Shown piece after piece: positions 1 to 6,986 of a stretch of 7,566 nt of DNA. Origin of the DNA: Lachnoclostridium sp. UBA1308. Lineage in GTDB: Bacteria; Bacillota; Clostridia; Lachnospirales; Lachnospiraceae. The notes below the pieces were generated by a model that was not told the origin of the DNA, did no database searches, and saw nothing but the letters and a program-made list of their open reading frames with translations. Location of the stretch: the NCBI GenBank assembly GCA_002307215.1, contig DBTU01000015.1, positions 63,818 to 71,383 on the forward strand. Reading direction: 5' to 3'. How positions within the stretch are numbered: the stretch's first letter is position 1; each line of letters begins with the position of its first letter. A program made the translations under genes and the position numbers.

Positions 1-85
1 GTAATGCAACTTAGCGAAAGCGGCTCCTAGATGAAAACATTTCTTTCCCAGTCTTGTCGCTATCCTTGCTAGGCTAAACTGTAAC
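1..85. repeat. Repeat-like structured sequence downstream of motB
   Basis: This non-coding stretch, a few bases after the motB stop, has imperfect inverted ends: GTAATGCAACTTAGC (1-15) and GCTAAACTGTAAC (73-85), pairing over most positions with a few mismatches. Nested short complementary pairs support one long fold: TAGCGA (12-17) with TCGCTA (57-62), and CCTAG (26-30) with CTAGG (69-73), although these cannot all pair at once. GC-GAAA-GC occurs at 14-21. It has no U-tract like an intrinsic terminator. It may be a second dispersed element, and it may extend past the window edge. Confidence 0.35.
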
Positions 86-93
86 GGCTATAT

Positions 94-915
94 TTATTCG
101 CTGAATTCCATACCTACCTCATCATTATAGAGTATTGTAATATCAACTCTTCTGTTCTTTTTCCTGCCAGCCTCCGTAGCATTCGTAGCAATGGGACGAT
201 ATTCGCCATAACCGACTGCGGATATTCGGGTGCCATCAACACTTTCATCTTCTACCAGATACTGTGCTACTGAAGAGGAGCGGGATGTGGACAACTGCCA
301 GTTTGACGGATATATGCCGGAGCTGATTGGTATATTATCTGTATATCCTTCTATCATAATCGGATTTTGTACCTTATTTAATATCGTGGCAATCTTGCCT
401 AAGCTTTTTTTCATTGAAGTTTTCAGTTCAGCTTCTCCACTGTCAAAGAAAGCATCATCCGCAAGTGAGATAATCAAACCTTTCTCTTCCACTGCTGTAC
501 CGACTGCACCCTCTTCATTTAAGCCCTTCAGATTTTCCTTAATTTCATTCTCAAGGTTATTCATCTCTTCTTCAGTGGTCAGTGTATCTGAGTCACTGGC
601 AGCACCCTCGGTGGGCTCTGGAGTTACAGTTCCTGTTCCTGTGGTTGAAGATTGGCCATTCGAACCGTTGGTGTGCTCCAGTATAGCGTTACCATTATCA
701 TCCATGATGCCGTTTGTGCCATCAAAGATACTAATACCTTTTCCATCACCTAATGCCTGGTTCAAGGATATTGCTAATTGCTCATACTTAGCCTGGTCTA
801 CCTGATTCATACTATAAAGCAGAATAAACAAGGCTAACAGCAGGGTGATCATATCAGCATAGGTAAGCAGCCATCGCTCACCGTTCTCCTTCTTCGCTTT
901 GCCCTTCTTCTTCAT
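94..915 (-). CDS. motB: Flagellar motor stator protein MotB
   Basis: MotB is the peptidoglycan-anchored stator subunit that, with MotA, forms the ion channel driving flagellar rotation. The 273-residue product is of normal length. It has a basic N-terminus, then one membrane segment at about residues 16-36 starting TYADMITLL, where D21 matches the essential ion-binding aspartate. A low-complexity Gly/Ser/Thr/Glu linker (about 62-118) leads to an OmpA-like peptidoglycan-binding domain (about 145-262) with GYTDN (190-194), NWQLS (205-209) and GRKKNRRVDI (250-259). The start is supported by AAGGA nine bases upstream and by fit to the family N-terminus. The start codon lies inside the end of motA (38-base overlap), so translation is probably coupled. 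The coupling ion (proton or sodium) cannot be told from what I see. No terminator is evident after the stop; a repeat-like sequence follows. Confidence 0.96.
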   Translation of the reverse strand: MKKKGKAKKENGERWLLTYADMITLLLALFILLYSMNQVDQAKYEQLAISLNQALGDGKGISIFDGTNGIMDDNGNAILEHTNGSNGQSSTTGTGTVTPEPTEGAASDSDTLTTEEEMNNLENEIKENLKGLNEEGAVGTAVEEKGLIISLADDAFFDSGEAELKTSMKKSLGKIATILNKVQNPIMIEGYTDNIPISSGIYPSNWQLSTSRSSSVAQYLVEDESVDGTRISAVGYGEYRPIATNATEAGRKKNRRVDITILYNDEVGMEFSE

Positions 916-1660
916 CCTCTAAGTATCCTTTCAGCTGTTCTTTCATAAATGCCGGATTGGATCCCCCTCGAAGCAGTTGAATTCCCTCTAGCATCATGTT
1001 CTTTGCCATTACGTCGTCCGAGTTAAGTTCCTTAAGCTTTGTACCAATCGGTAAATAAATCAGGTTAGCAAAGCCTACACCATACAGTGTAGCAATAAAA
1101 GCAACACCAATTTTATGTCCAAGTTCACCTACATCTCCACCGAGTGATCCAAGTACACTTACCAGACCCATAACAGTTCCAAGTACGCCCATGGTTGGTG
1201 AAAACCCGCCGGCTCCTTCAAAAATAGCAATTACCTTTTCATTGTCATGCTCCAGATTAATGATTCTGGTCTCCAAAATCTGTCGCACCACTTCTTCATC
1301 CGCACCGTCAATAACTAAACGTAATCCGGTTACAATAAAGTCATCCATCTCCCTGGCTTCAAGCTCATGCTCCAAGGCAAGCAGACCATCCTTTCTTGCA
1401 ATTGTGGATAACGCCATAAAGGTGTTCATGATTTCCAGACGGTCGATCTTCTTATTACCAAATGCCTTTCCTATTGCTTTCGGTACTTTTTTAATGGAAG
1501 CGAACGGAAAGGATATACCGACTGCTCCAAAGGTACCTCCAAATACAATCATAGCTGCCGTGTACTGCCACAGCGCTCCGAGAGAACCACCCTCTTTGAT
1601 ATACGCAACAATGATCATGGCAAACGCCATAACCAGACTTATCAGTGCAACTATATCCAT
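878..1660 (-). CDS. motA: Flagellar motor stator protein MotA
   Basis: MotA is the four-helix membrane subunit of the flagellar stator; its cytoplasmic loop pushes on the rotor protein FliG. The 260-residue product has membrane segments at about 2-21, 32-51, 150-175 and 183-205. The large cytoplasmic loop carries ARKDGLLALE (88-97), whose R89 and E97 correspond to the FliG-facing charged residues known from E. coli MotA. The two conserved prolines are present: P155 in GFSPTMGVLGT and P204 in YLPIG. The start has a strong GGAGG site eight bases upstream. The C-terminus is an acidic tail (YLEDEEEGQSEEGER) encoded in the same DNA that encodes the lysine-rich start of MotB in another frame. It is the first gene of a two-gene operon with its own promoter region at about 1697-1735. 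No other flagellar gene lies in the window. Confidence 0.96.
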   Translation of the reverse strand: MDIVALISLVMAFAMIIVAYIKEGGSLGALWQYTAAMIVFGGTFGAVGISFPFASIKKVPKAIGKAFGNKKIDRLEIMNTFMALSTIARKDGLLALEHELEAREMDDFIVTGLRLVIDGADEEVVRQILETRIINLEHDNEKVIAIFEGAGGFSPTMGVLGTVMGLVSVLGSLGGDVGELGHKIGVAFIATLYGVGFANLIYLPIGTKLKELNSDDVMAKNMMLEGIQLLRGGSNPAFMKEQLKGYLEDEEEGQSEEGER

Positions 1661-1668
1661 CCTATATT

Positions 1669-1673
1669 CCTCC
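1669..1673 (-). promoter_or_regulatory. Ribosome binding site of motA
   Basis: On the minus strand this reads GGAGG, eight bases before the motA ATG. It is the strongest Shine-Dalgarno match in the window and fixes the motA start. Confidence 0.85.
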
Positions 1674-1696
1674 AGCTTATGTAAAATAATATATTA

Positions 1697-1725
1697 ATTA
1701 TATCCTTATTATTTGCACCCTACAA
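1697..1725 (-). promoter_or_regulatory. Candidate sigma-A promoter of motA-motB
   Basis: The minus strand has TTGTAG (1725-1720) as a -35 box, a 17-base spacer, and a perfect TATAAT (1702-1697) as a -10 box. The -10 end is about 37 bases before the motA start codon. The -35 box matches the TTGACA consensus at only three of six positions. The AT-rich background makes chance TATAAT matches likely, but position and spacing are right. Confidence 0.5.
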
Positions 1726-1735
1726 CGTTTTTTTA
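1709..1735 (-). promoter_or_regulatory. Candidate flagellar sigma-28 (SigD) promoter of motA-motB
   Basis: The minus strand has TAAA (1735-1732), a 15-base gap, then GCAAATAA (1716-1709). The sigma-28 consensus is TAAA-N15-GCCGATAA, so the spacing is exact and the second box matches at six of eight positions. It overlaps the sigma-A candidate. This is attractive for a stator operon, but the two mismatches are in the informative centre of the box. Confidence 0.3.
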
Positions 1736-1783
1736 TATAACAAGATAAAATTATGTATTTTTCTGTATATGTTGACTTCATTT

Positions 1784-1806
1784 TATTCCATAATAACCTA
1801 TGAATA
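1784..1806 (-). repeat. AT-rich hairpin after the LicA-like kinase gene
   Basis: TATTC-CATA and TATG-AATA can pair over eight bases with one bulged base and a 6-base loop, 11 bases past the kinase stop codon. The stem is AT-rich and no U-tract follows on the minus strand, so it is at best a weak terminator separating the kinase gene from motA. Confidence 0.25.
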
Positions 1807-1816
1807 TAGACAGTTC

Positions 1817-2716
1817 TTAATCCCAAAGGCAAACATGCCCATTTTGCATCCGGTCAAGTACATATTTTACCGCACCGTAATAATCAAACTCATGATTTAC
1901 ACTTTTCTTATTCAAGCCGGCATAAAAAAGTGCCCAAGCTACTTCCCTAACCATTCCGACATATTTCATATCCTTAAGGTTTTGCAGCATTTCATCTTCA
2001 TAATACCCAAAATATTCGCTTAGCAGAAATACTTCCTCTTCTTCCTTAAAATGATTACTGTAAGGAAGGGACGCCAAATCCATATAAGGATCACCGACCC
2101 CCGATAGCTCCCAGTCTATGACTGTAATAATACTACCGTCAAAAAGCAAATTATTACTAAGTATATCATTATGACAATACTTTTGATTATTTGACTTATC
2201 AAGGCTTCTGCGGTCACGGATTTTCTCTGTTTCTTTTAGAATATCACTAACACCTTCCGGAATACTTAATCCGAATTTATTGACGCCCCTCATATATCCG
2301 TCAATCAAATCAAATGCAGAACTAATTCGCTCCACCCCTTCAATCTTATGAAGCTTCGAAAGAACAGACGCCATTTTACTTATATTATTTTTATCGACAA
2401 TTTCTTCATAATTCATAAGGTGTCCCGGTACAAATTCCTGGATGGAATATTCCTCCTGTTCATGGTCACTGAATACCCTAGGAGCAATGCCCATAACTGC
2501 TGCAATACTTTGAGCCTGAAGCTCAGTTTTTCGAGTAACGACATGAAAATCACTTTGGGGAAAATTAATCTTCACCACATATTTTTCATTCTTCCAGGTG
2601 ACAACATGTGTTTCATTAGAAAATCCACCGTTCAGAGGCTCATGAGCCAAATCGGTTTTGTTTTTAAATAATTGATCTGTGTGAATAATCATTTCAATAT
2701 TCATACGTGGCTCCAT
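1817..2716 (-). CDS. LicA-like choline kinase / APH-family phosphotransferase
   Basis: This is a small-molecule kinase of the choline kinase / aminoglycoside phosphotransferase fold, 299 residues, cytoplasmic. The sequence shows a glycine-rich ATP loop (LNGGFSNETHVV, 28-39), a likely ATP-binding lysine (K49 in YVVKI), the catalytic loop CHNDILSNNLL (181-191) with D184 and N189, and the metal-binding IDWELSGVGDPYMDLA (200-215) with D201. The spacing and the DPYMDLA ending are typical of choline/ethanolamine kinases such as LicA, which makes phosphocholine for cell-surface decoration. Lying 101 bases after an LTA-synthase-type gene fits such a role, but the substrate is inferred; thiamine or another amino alcohol or sugar is possible. 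No cytidylyltransferase (LicC) or phosphocholine transferase (LicD) is in the window. Start choice is uncertain: ATG at 2716 has GGGGA upstream, while ATG at 2704 has GGAG at six bases and would give 295 residues. Confidence 0.85.
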   Translation of the reverse strand: MEPRMNIEMIIHTDQLFKNKTDLAHEPLNGGFSNETHVVTWKNEKYVVKINFPQSDFHVVTRKTELQAQSIAAVMGIAPRVFSDHEQEEYSIQEFVPGHLMNYEEIVDKNNISKMASVLSKLHKIEGVERISSAFDLIDGYMRGVNKFGLSIPEGVSDILKETEKIRDRRSLDKSNNQKYCHNDILSNNLLFDGSIITVIDWELSGVGDPYMDLASLPYSNHFKEEEEVFLLSEYFGYYEDEMLQNLKDMKYVGMVREVAWALFYAGLNKKSVNHEFDYYGAVKYVLDRMQNGHVCLWD

Positions 2717-2817
2717 TCAGCTTCCCCGCAAAGACATAAACTACTGAGGAATAGACTTTTAATTTTTTGATGAGACATTGGTTTCTTTCGCTAATACTTC
2801 TAATTATATTCCTTGTA

Positions 2818-4815
2818 TTATGGTAGATAATAGTACTTCGACAAGCGTCCACTCTTATCAAGCGCATTATTATAGCCAACATATTTATACTTCGTGATAT
2901 CCTCTGAGTAGAAGGTATTCTCCGAATACGAATGGAATATATTATCCTTATCTATATAAAACAAGGCATTCATCACCGGTACCTCATCATACAGATTCAT
3001 CAGATAATCGTTATATGTCGTTCCATTAAGTCCCGCTGTCTGAAGCAAATAAGAGGATAAGTAATTTGCGCTGATTTGGTTAATATCATCCTCTTCAATA
3101 TCATAATTTGCCCATAATATGAAGGGTACCTTATATTTTAAAGAAAGCTCCTCTTCCTGTGTCATGCCCTTCGCAGCCAGCTTATTATAAATCTCTGTAT
3201 AAGCTATCGGCTGATGATCTCCAAACAATAAGATAATTGTATGCTCTTTCTGCTTCTTAAAATACTCCACCAGCATCTGAAGAGCTTTATCAGACTGTCT
3301 AAGCAGACTCAGATACTGCTCCGTACCGGAGCAATCTTTATAGTCCGTCAATCTCACTGTATCATCATCGTCAAAGAGCTGCGCACCGGAATATCCACCG
3401 TGATTTTGCATCGTCACGTCAAAGACAAACAGAGGATTATCCTTTCCTTTCGTCTCATACTGCTCGATAATCTTCTGATAGCTTGATTGGTCGCTGATAA
3501 AATTACGAATCCTAATTGGATTAACAAAATCGTCCATGGATAAAAATTCATCAAATCCCAACAAAGGATAAACGATATCCCTCTTATAATCGCTACTAAT
3601 ATAGGGATGCATTGCTATATTGTAATAACCCTGGTCCTTTAGAGTCCTTGCTAACGAATCCCTGGAACTTGTGACAAACTGCTGATACGGCACACTGTTT
3701 TGAGGCATAACTGCCATACTGTTCCCGGTAAGAAATTCATATTCGGTATCACTGGTTCCGCCACCAAAAACTGAGGTATACATGGTACCTTTGGTCGTAT
3801 TATCACTCAGGGAATGGATAAATGGCAGATAATCCATATTCGTTTTGAAATCCCCGATTAGGTTTAGATCTGAGAAAGCTTCATTCATGATGACGATGAT
3901 ATTGGGCTTGTCCCCATCATGCACATCTGTTTTCCCCTTCGGTACATTTTCCAGTGTATTCTGTACCTGCAAGGCACTGTAACCATCCGGCTCTTTTGTT
4001 TCCATTGCCTTGACATTAGCTACAAAGCCAAAAGCTGTACCATAAGAACAATAGGTATATTTGGGAGCAAAAAAATCAATTACCCTAATCTTTGCCTGAA
4101 TCAAATTTGTATTAAAAAACTCATGATGCACCAACATCAGAAACAATAGAAAAGTTCCTATTATTATGATACGGCTTACTACAGAGGGCTTCTTTACGGT
4201 CTTCTCAATCTTGTAGCCCAGAACAAAAACGAAGTACATGATTAATGTCGATACTATAAAACCCAATGTAAAGCTGACATGATAACCGGAGGCTACCCTC
4301 ATACCTGTCTGCCAAGCGAGAAGATCACTGGGGAGGATCGGATTACCGCGAAACAGATATACAAAATAGTTTAGCATAGCCACAAGATACACTGTGATAT
4401 TACAGATTGCAATCGTATACCTGCAGCTTCTTATCAGCGCAAACATGAGATAATACAGAAGCACATACCAAATCAGATTATACAGGGTATAGGAACGGAA
4501 CATAGAAAGATTATAATTACTTACCATAGTTTCCACGACGAGAAATGATGCAACCGGCGATAGAATCAGAATAACATAATTATAAGGAATGGCATGATTT
4601 ACAAAAAAAAGCTTGACCTTTTCTATCTCGATGAGAGAGAACAAGGTTAATATCAGCCAAAGTACTATAATGATATATGTGGACGGCCTGTTCATCTTCT
4701 GAGCCGTATCTGCTTTTAGATAGGTAAACATAACAAACAGGAAATAAAGCGTCAACAAATAAACCGGTACCATCTTTATTTCCTTCCAATTTAGTTTCAT
4801 ATGTAATTTTTTCAT
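2818..4815 (-). CDS. LTA synthase family membrane phosphoglycerol transferase (sulfatase fold)
   Basis: This is a 665-residue polytopic membrane enzyme of the LtaS/alkaline-phosphatase superfamily. Family members transfer glycerol phosphate from phosphatidylglycerol onto a growing surface polymer or glycan. The N-terminal half has about six or seven hydrophobic segments (roughly 17-33, 46-62, 79-96, 112-130, 132-154, 180-200, 213-230), more than the five of S. aureus LtaS. The extracellular sulfatase domain (about 303-600) keeps the expected active-site residues: E312 in VIMNEAFSDL, nucleophile T354 in GGGTSDTEYEFLTG, H472 in TMQNHGGY, and D533/H534 in LFGDHQP. A tyrosine-rich C-terminal extension (about 600-665) follows. 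The start at 4815 has AGAGGG nine bases upstream. It is preceded by a strong promoter and a structured leader element. Whether it makes true lipoteichoic acid or modifies another glycan cannot be read from sequence alone. Confidence 0.92.
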   Translation of the reverse strand: MKKLHMKLNWKEIKMVPVYLLTLYFLFVMFTYLKADTAQKMNRPSTYIIIVLWLILTLFSLIEIEKVKLFFVNHAIPYNYVILILSPVASFLVVETMVSNYNLSMFRSYTLYNLIWYVLLYYLMFALIRSCRYTIAICNITVYLVAMLNYFVYLFRGNPILPSDLLAWQTGMRVASGYHVSFTLGFIVSTLIMYFVFVLGYKIEKTVKKPSVVSRIIIIGTFLLFLMLVHHEFFNTNLIQAKIRVIDFFAPKYTYCSYGTAFGFVANVKAMETKEPDGYSALQVQNTLENVPKGKTDVHDGDKPNIIVIMNEAFSDLNLIGDFKTNMDYLPFIHSLSDNTTKGTMYTSVFGGGTSDTEYEFLTGNSMAVMPQNSVPYQQFVTSSRDSLARTLKDQGYYNIAMHPYISSDYKRDIVYPLLGFDEFLSMDDFVNPIRIRNFISDQSSYQKIIEQYETKGKDNPLFVFDVTMQNHGGYSGAQLFDDDDTVRLTDYKDCSGTEQYLSLLRQSDKALQMLVEYFKKQKEHTIILLFGDHQPIAYTEIYNKLAAKGMTQEEELSLKYKVPFILWANYDIEEDDINQISANYLSSYLLQTAGLNGTTYNDYLMNLYDEVPVMNALFYIDKDNIFHSYSENTFYSEDITKYKYVGYNNALDKSGRLSKYYYLP

Positions 4816-4844
4816 AATGCGAAGCCCTCTTTTTTATCTGTCTG

Positions 4845-4965
4845 GTGGCTATTCAGTCACTGTGGTTCTTTCGAACCGATGCACACAAACCATGTCGAAA
4901 AGCATCTATTTTGGCGCCTAATTTTCTCGAAATCCCGTGGATTTCTCAGGGTACTGAATAGTTAC
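4845..4965 (-). repeat. 121-base structured element with terminal inverted repeats (REP/MITE-like or leader RNA)
   Basis: The ends are inverted repeats: GTAACTATTCAGT at 4965-4953 and its partner at 4845-4857, matching at 11 of 13 positions with nine consecutive (CTATTCAGT). Inside, on the minus strand, lie three stems. GAAATCC/GGATTTC has a 3-base loop (4945-4929). GATGC/GCATC has a 19-base loop (4906-4878). GGTTC/GAACC is capped by GAAA, a GNRA-type tetraloop (4877-4864). A GGCGCC palindrome sits in the middle (4918-4913). The whole could fold as a multibranch RNA closed by the terminal stem. The element lies in the transcribed leader of the LTA synthase gene. I see no coding capacity and no target-site duplication. 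Compact size and terminal repeats favour a dispersed repeat; the tetraloop and location favour an RNA role. Confidence 0.6.
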
Positions 4966-4978
4966 TATGTCTATTACA

Positions 4979-5007
4979 AATATATAAAATGTTTCTCTGT
5001 CTGTCAA
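4979..5007 (-). promoter_or_regulatory. Sigma-A promoter of the LTA synthase gene
   Basis: The minus strand has a perfect TTGACA (5007-5002), a 17-base spacer and TATATT (4984-4979; five of six match TATAAT). This is the best promoter in the window. Transcription should start near 4972, giving an untranslated leader of about 157 bases before the LTA synthase start codon. The 121-base structured element begins only about seven bases into that leader. Confidence 0.75.
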
Positions 5008-5055
5008 TCACACAATTATATACATAATAACCGTAAATAATACAATTTTGGATTA

Positions 5056-6849
5056 TTATGAAAGTACAATGACCGGCGTAACCTTACAAACCTTACGGTC
5101 ATAGGTCATAAGGCCGTTAACCTCATCCTCCACATCGGAAAGTTGTGTAAATACCGCAGCCGACATGCCACCTAACTTAAGTGCTATTATCTCTGTTTCC
5201 AGTAAATGATGATAGGCCTGATCAAATTCCTCCTTCGTCAGATAAATACGGTATCCGTAGATCTGATGCGAAAAAGAATGGTGAGGGATATAGCAGGCAT
5301 ATCCGCCATACTCCGACAGTACGATTGGCCTTTTCTTAATTGCTGCCCTCATCGAGTGAAAATAATTATGTATGCTTTCAAAATCACCGCAGCCCTGATC
5401 AAACCATCCACTGGCGTGATCAATTAATCTGGTCGTATCCAACTCATGTAGCATATCATAGATATTTTTTGCATCAAACTGGCCCCAGCCCTCATTAAAT
5501 GGTACCCAGACAATAATGGACGGATTATTATATAGAAGTGAAACCGTGCCCCGACACTCCTTTATCCATTCCTTACGTCCTTCCACCTTACCCCTTCCTA
5601 ATAACCCGTACTGATTATCCTTGATTTTAGCTGCCAATTTCGGAAATAATGTGGGCAGATAACCGACAAGAAGTGTATGGTACTTCTCTCCGCCGTTTAC
5701 CATGTCCTGCCATACAAGCATTCCGAGCCGGTCGCAATGATAATACCATCGTAGCGACTCAATCTTGATATGCTTCCGGAGCATGTTAAACCCCAGCTCC
5801 TTTGCCTTCTCTATATCATAAATAAGAGCATCATCACTTGGCGCTGTATACAGACCATCGGGCCAATAGCCCTGATCCAGAAGACCATTCTGAAAATATG
5901 GCTTGTCATTTAAATTGATTCTTAAATGTCCCTCAGTATCCTTTTTAACTTCTACTTTACGCATGGCAAAATAGCTTTCAACTCTATCCTCACAAGCTGT
6001 AATCACTATATCATATAAATTCGGTTCCTCAGGACTCCAGTATTTGAACTCTGATAATGATACCGTAACGAATGGAAACTTACTGATAACTGATTGAATC
6101 AATTTATGCTCTTCGAAAATGTCTATTCGAAAGCAGGTTTCAACTAGCGACTCTCGCTTAAAATCATCATTTAAAAAGATATCTACATGAACCGATGATT
6201 GATCCACGATTGGTGTTATTTTAAGTGAAGTAATGTACAGATCGGGAACCCACTCCGTCCAGACCGTCTGCCATATCCCACTCTGAGCCGTGTAAAACAT
6301 CCCGCCTCTGCCGAGCTTCTGCTTTCCTCTGCTGTGGTAGGAGGAATCAGTGTCATCTACTACCTTAATCGTAATGATATTCTCTCCGGGTGTAAGTTGC
6401 TCGGTTATATCAACGGAGAAGGGCAGATATCCTCCCATATGTTGCACCATCTTCTGATGGTTAATAAACACCTCACAGTATTGGTCAACTGCTCCAAAAT
6501 GCAAGATACAGTGTCTTCCAACCGGGATGTCTGAGATACATAGCGTTCTCTCATACCATAAATATTCTCCGGGTTTTAGGTGTCTGTTTACACCTGATAG
6601 TACGCTTTCCGGTGAAAAAGGAACCAGAATCTCACCATCATAATTCTTTGGAAGATCAGCATCCTTCGTGATACTGTAATTCCAAAACCCGTTCAAAATG
6701 ATAAAATTGTCTCTTCTTAGCTGCGGTCTTGGATACTCCTCTAATACATGTTCTGTATCAAGCTGTTCTCCCCATATGGTATACAACTGCTTTTTTTCCG
6801 GTTTTTCTCCCTTAAAGCGAAGGGTACGTGCCGCATCCTTCAATTTCAT
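5056..6849 (-). CDS. Glycoside hydrolase family 2 protein (beta-glycosidase)
   Basis: This is a retaining beta-glycosidase of family GH2 (the beta-galactosidase/beta-glucuronidase/beta-mannosidase fold). From the chosen start it has 597 residues. It has an N-terminal jelly-roll sugar-binding domain (about 35-200, with LNGFWNYS and SGIWQTVW), an immunoglobulin-like middle domain (about 205-305) and a TIM barrel (about 305-597). The acid/base is E453 in PFNEGWGQ and the nucleophile E513 in VLSEYGGY; KHIKIESLRWYYHCDRLG and VWQDM are further family landmarks. There is no signal peptide or membrane segment, so it should act in the cytoplasm on imported sugars. The ATG at 6849 is preferred because GGAGAG stands six bases before it; an in-frame ATG at 6876 (606 residues) has only a weak site. 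A probable promoter lies upstream. No transporter or sugar regulator is adjacent, so the substrate is unknown. Confidence 0.9.
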   Translation of the reverse strand: MKLKDAARTLRFKGEKPEKKQLYTIWGEQLDTEHVLEEYPRPQLRRDNFIILNGFWNYSITKDADLPKNYDGEILVPFSPESVLSGVNRHLKPGEYLWYERTLCISDIPVGRHCILHFGAVDQYCEVFINHQKMVQHMGGYLPFSVDITEQLTPGENIITIKVVDDTDSSYHSRGKQKLGRGGMFYTAQSGIWQTVWTEWVPDLYITSLKITPIVDQSSVHVDIFLNDDFKRESLVETCFRIDIFEEHKLIQSVISKFPFVTVSLSEFKYWSPEEPNLYDIVITACEDRVESYFAMRKVEVKKDTEGHLRINLNDKPYFQNGLLDQGYWPDGLYTAPSDDALIYDIEKAKELGFNMLRKHIKIESLRWYYHCDRLGMLVWQDMVNGGEKYHTLLVGYLPTLFPKLAAKIKDNQYGLLGRGKVEGRKEWIKECRGTVSLLYNNPSIIVWVPFNEGWGQFDAKNIYDMLHELDTTRLIDHASGWFDQGCGDFESIHNYFHSMRAAIKKRPIVLSEYGGYACYIPHHSFSHQIYGYRIYLTKEEFDQAYHHLLETEIIALKLGGMSAAVFTQLSDVEDEVNGLMTYDRKVCKVTPVIVLS

Positions 6850-6855
6850 AGTGAA

Positions 6856-6861
6856 CTCTCC
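6856..6861 (-). promoter_or_regulatory. Ribosome binding site deciding the GH2 start
   Basis: The minus strand reads GGAGAG six bases before the ATG at 6849. The alternative ATG at 6876 lacks a comparable site, so this supports the shorter 597-residue protein. Confidence 0.65.
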
Positions 6862-6909
6862 ATTAATTCCTGTCATAATTATTCCGCTACCTGTAACTTG
6901 TTTTTATAT

Positions 6910-6938
6910 ATATTATTCCTTTTACTTCGTTTTATCAA
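6910..6938 (-). promoter_or_regulatory. Candidate sigma-A promoter of the GH2 gene
   Basis: The minus strand has TTGATA (6938-6933; five of six match TTGACA), a 17-base spacer and TAATAT (6915-6910; four of six match TATAAT). It ends about 60 bases before the preferred start at 6849. The surroundings are very AT-rich, so other -10 choices exist. Confidence 0.45.
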
Positions 6939-6986
6939 GTTTATACTAAATATAACTCAAATGTATTTCTTTCGAAAAGAAAAGGC

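Noticed and set aside
230..805. Long plus-strand open frame opposite motB (191 codons)
   Set aside because: It lies wholly antisense to a well-supported motB, its product is serine-rich in the way antisense translations often are, and no promoter or ribosome site supports it.
1191..1697. Plus-strand open frame opposite motA (168 codons)
   Set aside because: It is antisense to a well-conserved motA and has no recognisable domain or plausible start signals.
1772..1777. TTGACT on the plus strand as a -35 box
   Set aside because: There is no matching -10 box at proper spacing and no plus-strand gene for it to drive.
2803..2808. Perfect TATAAT on the minus strand between the LTA synthase gene and the kinase gene
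   Set aside because: No acceptable -35 box lies 16-18 bases upstream (the hexamer there is ATTATC), and the AT-rich gap makes chance matches likely. An internal promoter for the kinase is possible but not supported.
2694..2882. Minus-strand open frame of 62 codons spanning the LTA synthase / kinase junction
   Set aside because: It overlaps the end of one clear gene and the start of another in a different frame, has no good ribosome site, and resembles no protein I recognise.
5030..5058. Possible terminator after the GH2 gene (AATAAT/ATTATT repeat)
   Set aside because: The stem is only six A-T pairs with a 10-base loop and no U-tract; no intrinsic terminator is convincing before the LTA synthase promoter.
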